Of a stretch of 5,693 bases of DNA, positions 1 to 4,514 are shown piece after piece; the stretch's first letter is position 1, and every line of letters begins with the position of its first letter. This stretch comes from an uncultured Clostridia bacterium (lineage in GTDB: Bacteria > Bacillota > Clostridia > Christensenellales > Borkfalkiaceae): NCBI GenBank assembly GCA_947629725.1, contig CANREU010000108.1, positions 1-5,693 on the forward strand, read 5' to 3'. Below the pieces are notes generated by a model. That model did no database searches and had not been told where the DNA came from. It saw only the letters and a program-made list of their open reading frames with translations. Made by a program: the position numbers and the translations under genes.

Positions 1-1481
1 TCGCCCTCTTCTGCGTCATTGCGGCGGCGTGCGTCTTTATCTTCCGCGCCTTCTGCCGCTTCGTCTGCCCCCTCGGCGCCCTCTACGGCTTCTTCAACAA
101 GATCGCCCTTCTCGGCGTGAAGCTCGATAAGAACAAGTGCACCGACTGCGGGCTGTGCGTGCAGAAGTGCAAGATGGACGTAAAACGGGTCGGCGACCAC
201 GAGTGTATCAACTGCGGGGAGTGCATCCCCGCCTGCCCCGCAAAGGCGATCTCGTGGAAGGGCTCCAAGCTCTTCGTGCATGCGAATGCAGTGGACCCCG
301 TCCCCGCGGAGGAGAAGCCCCTTGCTTCCCTCTTGCAGACGTCCGAACCCGAAAAATCCGCCCCCATATCGGCATTTTCGGCGGAAACCGTCTCCCCCGC
401 CCCCATTTCCGCCCCCGTCTCCGCGCGGGAAAGGCGGCGCAAAAAGGGGGTTTTCGCCATGAAGATCTGCGCGTGCGCGCTCGCGTTCCTGCTCTTCCTC
501 GGCGGCTTCCTCTACTACAACGTGTTCGCGGTGGAATCCGCCACCTTCGGCTTTGAGGTGGGGGACCGCTTCTCCGATTTCCGGATGACGGACGCCGACG
601 GAAAGACCGAAACGTTCTACGAGAGCGCGGGCGACCGCACGGCGGTCCTCGTCGTGTGGGACGGCGCCGATGCTTCCCTCATCCGCTCGATGAAAGAGGC
701 GCAGGAGACCTTCTTTGCCGAGTACCCGCAATTCGAGGAGAAGAGTGCCCTCTATGCCGTGAGTGCGGAGGGCTCCGAAGCGGCGCTTACGGGCGAGCTT
801 CTCTCCCTCGGCGTTGTCCCCGTTGCGGAAAATGAGGGCGGCGCCCTCTTTGCGGCGCTTGAAAAAGAAGAAATCTCCCTTCCCGTGGCGTTCGTCCTCG
901 ACGAAACGCACACCATCCGCACGGTGGACGACGGCACAGCAGACCAAGTTGCGCGCGTAAACACAGTGAAAGCTCCGTTTACCCGCCCCCAGATCGGCTA
1001 TATTTGCCCCGACTTCACCCTCGCCCGCTACGGCTACGACGAGAACGACAACTATGTCAAACTCGAGGAGACCGTCTCCCTTTCCGCCCTCCGCGGACAG
1101 GTGGCCGTCGTCAACTTCTGGGGGACGTGGTGCGGGCCGTGCATCGCGGAGCTCCCCCACTTCAACAGGGCGCAAGAGGAGCACCCCGAGATCACGATCG
1201 TCGCGATACAGGGGAAGGCGGACCGCAGGCCCTTCGACGACGCCTCGGGCTTCATCTCGAAAAAGAGGGACGACGGGAACACGCAGTGGACGGATTACTC
1301 CCTCACTTTCCTCCAAGATATTGTGAACGGGGACACCTGCGAGACCTTTGTGAAACTCGGCGGGGCGCGCCTTTGGCCCTACACCGTGATCGTGAAGGCG
1401 GACGGGACCGTCTCCTTCACCAACCACGGCTCCCTCTCCTACGAAAAACTCATCGAACAGATCGAAGTTGCGAAACAGTAG
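1..1481 (+). CDS. NapH-like membrane polyferredoxin fused to tandem redoxin (TlpA-like) domains, 5' partial
   Basis: The frame is open from the window edge (first full codon at 3), so 492 residues are visible and the true start lies upstream. The GTG at 117 is internal: it falls between the CRFVCPLGALYGFFNK motif (Cys18, Cys22), typical of NapH/NosR-type membrane ferredoxins, and the iron-sulfur domain. Two 4Fe-4S motifs follow (Cys46/49/52/56 and Cys68/71/74/78), then a Pro/Ala-rich linker, a basic patch and one membrane helix (about 155-172). Two redoxin-like domains come next. The first (about 185-300) has WDGADAS where the active-site cysteines should be. The second (about 335-492) has FWGTWCGPC (Cys377/Cys380) and a likely cis-proline in LWPYTVIV. 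Known: NapH-type proteins pass electrons through the membrane, and TlpA-type domains reduce or exchange disulfides outside it. Inferred: one polypeptide joins both, a possible alternative to CcdA-thioredoxin. The architecture is well supported; direction and substrate are unknown. Confidence 0.9.
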   Translation, partial: ALFCVIAAACVFIFRAFCRFVCPLGALYGFFNKIALLGVKLDKNKCTDCGLCVQKCKMDVKRVGDHECINCGECIPACPAKAISWKGSKLFVHANAVDPVPAEEKPLASLLQTSEPEKSAPISAFSAETVSPAPISAPVSARERRRKKGVFAMKICACALAFLLFLGGFLYYNVFAVESATFGFEVGDRFSDFRMTDADGKTETFYESAGDRTAVLVVWDGADASLIRSMKEAQETFFAEYPQFEEKSALYAVSAEGSEAALTGELLSLGVVPVAENEGGALFAALEKEEISLPVAFVLDETHTIRTVDDGTADQVARVNTVKAPFTRPQIGYICPDFTLARYGYDENDNYVKLEETVSLSALRGQVAVVNFWGTWCGPCIAELPHFNRAQEEHPEITIVAIQGKADRRPFDDASGFISKKRDDGNTQWTDYSLTFLQDIVNGDTCETFVKLGGARLWPYTVIVKADGTVSFTNHGSLSYEKLIEQIEVAKQ

Positions 1482-1503
1482 TTGCGTTTTCTGTACCGAC
1501 TGT

Positions 1504-1530
1504 ACCGCCCGCCCCGCGGGCGGTTTTTTT
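1504..1530 (+). terminator. Intrinsic terminator of the polyferredoxin-redoxin gene
   Basis: A perfect 9-bp stem, ACCGCCCGC (1504-1512) with GCGGGCGGT (1516-1524), has a CCC loop and runs into seven T residues (1524-1530). It starts 23 bases after the stop codon at 1479-1481. This is a textbook Rho-independent terminator on the plus strand. Confidence 0.93.
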
Positions 1531-1540
1531 GCGCTTTTCC

Positions 1541-1838
1541 GCTGCCCACCCCCCTACCCCCCTCAAACGAGGGAGGAGGTGAAAACCGTAAGTCGGGTGT
1601 GCAGAAGGGAAACCCCCTGCCTTCGGCGGGGGGACTAAGGGGGGTGCAATCGATATTCGCGGACAACCCCCACCCCTACCCCGCCCCCTTCAAGGGGGGC
1701 AGGTCTTGCTCCCCCCACCCTCCCCCCTCAAGGATAAGGGGGGGAGGCAAGAAAAAGAGCGCTGCCCACCCCCCTACCCCCCTCCGCGGAGGGGGCAGTC
1801 TCCCCCCTCGCCCCCCAAAGGAGGGCGGGGGGGCAAAT
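1541..1838. repeat. Cluster of C/G-tract palindromic intergenic repeats
   Basis: This gene-free gap between convergent genes holds at least five related hairpin units, roughly 1541-1580, 1612-1652, 1669-1700, 1711-1750 and 1761-1835. Typical units have C-runs broken by TA or CA, a short centre, then matching G-runs. The 24 bases at 1541-1564 and 1761-1784 are identical, 220 bp apart. Perfect or near-perfect stems include 1778-1795 (an 18-base palindrome centred on CCGCGG), 1719-1747 (one bulged G) and 1684-1698. A 24-base stretch at 1804-1827 recurs at 4029-4052. Short open frames crossing the gap are low-complexity Pro/Arg/Gly translations without credible starts. The cluster looks like an interspersed extragenic palindrome family. 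Its function is unknown; it may be expansion of a non-autonomous element, mRNA 3'-end protection or G-quadruplex formation. Confidence 0.75.
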
Positions 1839-1867
1839 AAAAAAAGAGCGGCGCAGTGGCCGCTCTT
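1839..1867 (-). terminator. Intrinsic terminator of the lipoprotein operon
   Basis: Read on the minus strand, AAGAGCGGC and GCCGCTCTT form a perfect 9-bp stem (1859-1867 with 1844-1852) around a 6-base loop. The seven T residues at 1845-1839 begin within the stem's last two pairs. It sits 26 bases past the stop codon at 1893-1895. The plus-strand reading lacks an adjacent T-run, so it probably serves the minus-strand operon only. Confidence 0.88.
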
Positions 1868-1892
1868 GTGATTTTTCGCCGTGCGAAGAATG

Positions 1893-2942
1893 TTACTCGT
1901 AGAACCCGCAGCCCGCCAGCCACTCGTAGCCCGCAGGCGGGGAGATCATGAGTTCCGTCTTCATATCCGCAACGTTGACATTGCGCGCGAGATAGAGGGA
2001 GAGGAAGACCGAAAATTCCTCGGTGCAGGGGTACAACCCGTCGCTGTTCGCGTGCTCGATATACTTTTCGAGGAAGGAGACATAGTTGTAGCTGTACGTC
2101 TTCCCGTCGCTGAAGAAGAAGTTGCCCGCATCGACCTCGTTCTTGATGTAATCGAACCCCACGTCGAGATTGAAGGGGTGGGCGGGCGACTTGACGAGAG
2201 CGTAGAGCAAGGGGCCGTCCGCCGAACCCTTGTGATAGTAGCCGTCCTTGCCGAGCACGGGGGTGAAATTCACGTCGTACAAATCGTCGCCGGGCAGAAG
2301 AAGGGTCTTGCCCGCGGGGGTCTCGAAGGACTTGAATTCCTCCAATGCGGAGATGACCGTCGTCTCGTAGGTGGGCTGGTCGTCGATATATTCGCGCTCG
2401 TACTTGAAGATGAGGTCGAACGGCTTGCCCGCGGAGGCGGGGTCGGAGATGCCGATCTCAAAGTAGAGCACGCCGCCCGCGCCCCGCATATCGGACTGGT
2501 CGCACTTGAATTCGTACTTAAAATTCTTGTCGTCCGCCGAGATGTTGTCGCTGCGGTACTCCCCGCCGAGGTTGCGGAGACCCCCGATCAAGTTCCCGAT
2601 GAGCTGGGTGACGCAGGTGTCGGCGTCCCCCGCCGAGGCGACGGAGAAGATCCCCGTCTTGCCCGCGCCGAATGCGAAGTACACCTTCCCGTCCGCTTCG
2701 TGTACGGTGACGGCATACTTCCCCTCTCCGACCTTGTAGGGATCGAAGTTCGGCATGTTGATGTTGTTCGTCTTTTGTCCGTTCTCGACGGTGCGGTCGA
2801 CGTCGTACTCACCGTATCCCGAGCCGCCCGTGGGCGTGGAATATTCGAGAGACCCGCCGTTGTCGTCCCCGCATGCCGCGATCGGGAGGAGGAGCGCCGC
2901 GCCCAAACACACCGCCGCGACGGCTGCCCAAATCTTTTTCAT
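1893..2942 (-). CDS. Uncharacterised secreted lipoprotein, 349 aa
   Basis: The N-terminus is a lipoprotein signal peptide: MKK, a hydrophobic core and the lipobox PIAAC, with lipidated Cys24. A Gly/Ser/Asp-rich spacer (25-60) should hold the folded part away from the membrane. Residues about 75-185 are beta-rich; YFAFGAGKTGIFSV and the following GDADTCVTQL recall the pre-peptidase C-terminal (PPC)-like sandwich. The second half (about 186-349) ends in a compact region with LYPCTEEF and YEWLAGCGFYE, resembling a C-terminal region I recall from uncharacterised Clostridia lipoproteins; that resemblance is from memory and unproven. Mature cysteines besides Cys24 are Cys110, Cys147 and two near the C-terminus, enough for two disulfides. 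The ATG at 2942 has AAGGAGG four bases upstream, embedded in the stop codon of the preceding gene, which implies translational coupling. Function unknown; a surface binding role is a guess. Confidence 0.88.
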   Translation of the reverse strand: MKKIWAAVAAVCLGAALLLPIAACGDDNGGSLEYSTPTGGSGYGEYDVDRTVENGQKTNNINMPNFDPYKVGEGKYAVTVHEADGKVYFAFGAGKTGIFSVASAGDADTCVTQLIGNLIGGLRNLGGEYRSDNISADDKNFKYEFKCDQSDMRGAGGVLYFEIGISDPASAGKPFDLIFKYEREYIDDQPTYETTVISALEEFKSFETPAGKTLLLPGDDLYDVNFTPVLGKDGYYHKGSADGPLLYALVKSPAHPFNLDVGFDYIKNEVDAGNFFFSDGKTYSYNYVSFLEKYIEHANSDGLYPCTEEFSVFLSLYLARNVNVADMKTELMISPPAGYEWLAGCGFYE

Positions 2943-2946
2943 GATG

Positions 2947-2954
2947 CCTCCTTA
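2947..2954 (-). promoter_or_regulatory. Shine-Dalgarno overlapping the upstream stop codon
   Basis: On the minus strand, TAAGGAGG contains both the TAA stop (2954-2952) of the 134-aa lipoprotein gene and the AAGGAGG ribosome-binding site of the 349-aa gene. Stop and next start are nine bases apart. The arrangement fixes the ATG at 2942 and suggests that translation of the second gene depends on termination of the first. Confidence 0.85.
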
Positions 2955-3356
2955 CGAAACCGTTACGACGACCGTCACGCTCTTGCCGAGTTTCACGGTC
3001 ACTTCTTCGTAGTGGATGTTGCCCGGCAGCGACTGGTGATCCAACGTATAGAGGTGGACTACCACTTCTTCGATCACCTCTTTTGTACTGTTCCCCGTGA
3101 CGGGGTCGACGGTGTGGAGGGCGGGGACGACGACTTTGCCGTCTTTATCCACAGGACGGTATTCGAAGTCGCAGAAGCCGCTGTCGCCCGTCGCGCAGAC
3201 CTGCACCGTGACGTCGGTGTAGGGGTTGCCGTCCGCGTCCTTCACGTAAACGGTGTAGGAATCGGCGTTCCCGCCGCAGGCCGCGAACCCGAGCGCCGCC
3301 ACGGCGAATGTGAGCAGCGTCCCGAGGAGGGCGAGATATTTCGTAAACTTTTTCAT
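2952..3356 (-). CDS. Small lipoprotein with an Ig/CNA-B-like domain, 134 aa
   Basis: The N-terminus MKKFTKYLALLG leads through a hydrophobic segment to LGFAAC, a lipobox with Phe at -3 and lipidated Cys27. The rest (about 33-134) starts with YTVYVKDADGNPYTDVTVQV and later has PVDKDGKVVVPA, a pattern familiar from carboxypeptidase-regulatory or CNA-B-like beta-sandwich domains, and ends in alternating beta-strand residues (EEVTVKLGKSVTVVVTVS). Cys residues in QVCATG and GFCDF are close enough to form a small disulfide loop. The ATG at 3356 has GGAGG (3366-3370) nine bases upstream and is the first start after a readable promoter. It is the first gene of a two-gene operon, so it is probably made with the larger lipoprotein. 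A secreted, membrane-anchored protein is well supported; the fold is moderately supported and the role unknown. Confidence 0.88.
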   Translation of the reverse strand: MKKFTKYLALLGTLLTFAVAALGFAACGGNADSYTVYVKDADGNPYTDVTVQVCATGDSGFCDFEYRPVDKDGKVVVPALHTVDPVTGNSTKEVIEEVVVHLYTLDHQSLPGNIHYEEVTVKLGKSVTVVVTVS

Positions 3357-3382
3357 GGGAATGTACCTCCGTTGTTATTTTC

Positions 3383-3411
3383 ATTTTAACACGGGCGAAA
3401 AATTTTGGCAA
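3383..3411 (-). promoter_or_regulatory. Sigma-A promoter of the lipoprotein operon
   Basis: Minus-strand -35 TTGCCA (3411-3406), a 17-bp spacer and -10 TAAAAT (3388-3383), with TGT directly before the -10 (an extended -10). The start codon at 3356 lies 26 bases downstream of the -10, so the leader is short. Upstream DNA (about 3425-3475) is markedly AT-rich with A and T tracts, unlike the rest of the window, and may act as an UP element. Confidence 0.82.
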
Positions 3412-3496
3412 CCATATTCCGCGCCAGATTTGAAAAAATCCAAAAATTTCCGCAAATATTCACATAAGAGGCGCATAAATACGGGTTCGGGCGGAT

Positions 3497-3525
3497 AAAA
3501 AGCCCCTCCCGCGCGGGGAGGGGCT
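3497..3525 (-). terminator. Intrinsic terminator of the 96-aa protein gene
   Basis: Read on the minus strand, AGCCCCTCCC (3525-3516) pairs perfectly with GGGAGGGGCT (3510-3501) around a 5-base loop and is followed by a short T-run (3501-3497). It lies 28 bases beyond the stop codon at 3554-3556. Confidence 0.87.
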
Positions 3526-3553
3526 CCAAAGGATCGGTTTCTTTTTGCCGCCG

Positions 3554-3844
3554 TCAGCCGAGGGAGACCGTCTTCAAGACCGCGATGAACCGCTTGGCGT
3601 CGTCCGCACCGAGGGTGATGAGGACCTGGTTTTCCTTCATGTAGGAGGAGTCCACGTCGCAACGGGCGCTCACGCGCACCCTATAGCCGCTCCGCTTCTT
3701 CTCGAGATGGATCGCCGCGATGGAGCCGAAGCCGATCACGAGGAACGACTTGGGGGTCTCGAGGAAGAGCTGCGATCTCGTGACGATCATCTTCACGCCC
3801 TTTTCCCCGTTGAATACCTGCTCTCTCATTTCCGTTTCCGCCAT
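3554..3844 (-). CDS. Small protein with possible PH-like fold, 96 aa
   Basis: I do not recognise a named family. No signal peptide or clear membrane helix is visible, so it is probably cytoplasmic. Residues about 15-80 read as successive short beta strands (KMIVTRSQLFLET, SFLVIGFGSIAAIHL, GYRVRVSARC), followed by a final helix GADDAKRFIAVLKTV. A small beta barrel capped by a C-terminal helix is the plan of bacterial PH-like domains, and the S-I-A-A-I-H-L segment resembles their lipid/ligand-binding strand, but this is inference from pattern only. The ATG at 3844 has a GAGGTAGGA Shine-Dalgarno region upstream. The gene has its own consensus promoter about 90 bases upstream and its own terminator, so it is monocistronic and probably well expressed. 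The real gene is well supported; the fold is weak to moderate. Confidence 0.82.
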   Translation of the reverse strand: MAETEMREQVFNGEKGVKMIVTRSQLFLETPKSFLVIGFGSIAAIHLEKKRSGYRVRVSARCDVDSSYMKENQVLITLGADDAKRFIAVLKTVSLG

Positions 3845-3934
3845 TTTTCCTACCTCACTTCCATGTTTTTCAAAAATCTGCCGCCTCGCGCTTTTGCTCT
3901 TCGGCGCTTTTGCACGGGCCTTTGCCCATTTGTT

Positions 3935-3963
3935 ATCTTACCATAACGGGGCGAAACAGTCAA
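3935..3963 (-). promoter_or_regulatory. Sigma-A promoter of the 96-aa protein gene
   Basis: Minus-strand -35 TTGACT (3963-3958), exactly 17 bp, then -10 TAAGAT (3940-3935) preceded by TGG, an extended -10. This is the best promoter in the window. It leaves a leader of about 84 bases before the ATG at 3844; no convincing riboswitch structure is visible in that leader. Confidence 0.85.
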
Positions 3964-3992
3964 GAATTTTACTGCGGTTTGCCGCAAAATTC
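3964..3992. promoter_or_regulatory. Dyad abutting the -35 box, possible operator
   Basis: GAATTTT (3964-3970) and AAAATTC (3986-3992) flank a nested TGCGG / CCGCA pair. The dyad touches the -35 box of the 96-aa protein gene. It could be a regulator site or simply a chance palindrome; there is no T-run to make it a terminator. Confidence 0.3.
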
Positions 3993-4028
3993 ACCGCACC
4001 GCGGAGGGAGCAACTCCCCGCACCCCTA

Positions 4029-4056
4029 CCCCTCGCCCCCCAAAGGAGGGCGAGGG
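4029..4056. repeat. C/G-tract hairpin repeat, second locus
   Basis: CCCTCGCCC (4030-4038) and GGGCGAGGG (4048-4056) form a perfect 9-bp stem around a CCCAAAGGA loop. Bases 4029-4052 are identical to 1804-1827, so this is a dispersed member of the family clustered at 1541-1838. It is not followed by a T-run on either strand. Confidence 0.75.
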
Positions 4057-4087
4057 CAGGTTCCCCTCATTCCGAGCCCCTCTCTTT

Positions 4088-4221
4088 CCACGTCATTCCG
4101 AACGAAGTCCCACCACGTCATTCCGAACGGACGTGAGGAATCCCGCTCTTTCGTAAAGAGATCCCTCGACACGCCGCACCGCCCGCATTTGCGGGCGGTG
4201 CGGCGGCTCGGGATGACGTGG
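4088..4221. repeat. CATTCCG-type composite palindromic repeat
   Basis: CCACGTCATTCCGAACG occurs twice in direct orientation (4088-4104 and 4113-4129), and its near inverse CGGGATGACGTGG closes the element at 4209-4221. Inside are an imperfect hairpin (GAGGAAT... with ATCCCTC) carrying the perfect stem CTCTTT/AAAGAG (4146-4160), and a perfect 15-bp stem at 4173-4187 / 4190-4204. Repeats with outer GTCATTC...GAATGAC-like ends and nested hairpins are widespread extragenic palindromes in bacteria. No open reading frame or transposase is present, so this is at most a non-autonomous element. Confidence 0.78.
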
Positions 4222-4276
4222 TTGGGTGGCGAGGGCAATGGCAGCTGCGAATGGCGAACGGCCTCCCTCATACCGA

Positions 4277-4340
4277 GGCTCCATAGGAGCCGAGTGTATC
4301 TTAAGATCCACTCACTCCGCTTACGCTCCGTTCGGAATGA
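4277..4340. repeat. Inverted, partly decayed copy of the CATTCCG-type repeat
   Basis: CGTTCGGAATG (4329-4339) is the exact inverse of the CATTCCGAACG core at 4094-4104 and 4119-4129. It is preceded by a near-perfect 22-base palindrome, GAGTGTATCTT / AAGATCCACTC (4292-4313, one mismatched pair), and a perfect GGCTCC/GGAGCC hairpin (4277-4291). The left arm that would complete the palindrome is degraded. Confidence 0.65.
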
Positions 4341-4369
4341 AGACAGATTAGCTTCGTTTCCCGAAAGAG

Positions 4370-4514
4370 AACCTTTCCTCGCGGAAAAGATTTTGCGCAG
4401 GAGGGCGGCTCCCCCTACCCTACCCTCCCCCCTCAACGTGAGGGGGGAGGCGAGAAACGAAGTACAGGGGGGAGGCAAGAGGATGGGCGCAGCAAGATTT
4501 TCCGCGAAACCTTT
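4370..4514. mobile_element. Possible MITE-like element with inverted ends and a flanking 7-base repeat
   Basis: TCGCGGAAAA (4379-4388) and its exact inverse TTTTCCGCGA (4498-4507) bracket about 130 bp. Each end is followed inward by a related GCGC segment. AACCTTT lies just outside on both sides (4370-4376, 4508-4514), as a target-site duplication would. The interior holds a perfect 12-bp hairpin (4424-4435 / 4439-4450) plus a third G-tract copy at 4466-4474. The right-hand AACCTTT overlaps the stop codon of the protease gene. No coding capacity. The ends are not perfectly symmetrical with the flanking repeat (two extra bases on the left), so this remains a candidate. Confidence 0.4.

Noticed and set aside
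117..119. GTG as the start of the polyferredoxin gene
   Set aside because: The same frame is open to the window edge and encodes the conserved membrane-ferredoxin motif with two cysteines directly upstream, so this GTG is an internal valine.
1541..1838. CRISPR array
   Set aside because: The repeats vary in length, orientation and spacing, and are palindromic C/G tracts; there are no uniform repeats with unique spacers and no cas genes in view.
1482..1871. Short plus-strand open frame after the redoxin gene
   Set aside because: It begins at the previous stop, crosses the terminator and the C/G-tract repeats, and encodes Pro/Arg/Gly low complexity.
1881..3389. A 502-codon open frame on the plus strand
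   Set aside because: It is antisense to both lipoprotein genes, which have signal peptides, lipoboxes, ribosome-binding sites, a promoter and a terminator. Its translation is rich in Arg/Val/Glu with no recognisable domain; a long antisense frame is expected in GC-rich coding DNA.
4173..4204. Intrinsic terminator for the protease gene
   Set aside because: The 15-bp stem is strong but has no T-run on either strand and lies inside a repeat more than 300 bases past the stop codon.
4424..4450. Intrinsic terminator just after the protease gene
   Set aside because: A perfect 12-bp hairpin without any T-run; it matches the C/G-tract repeat family instead.
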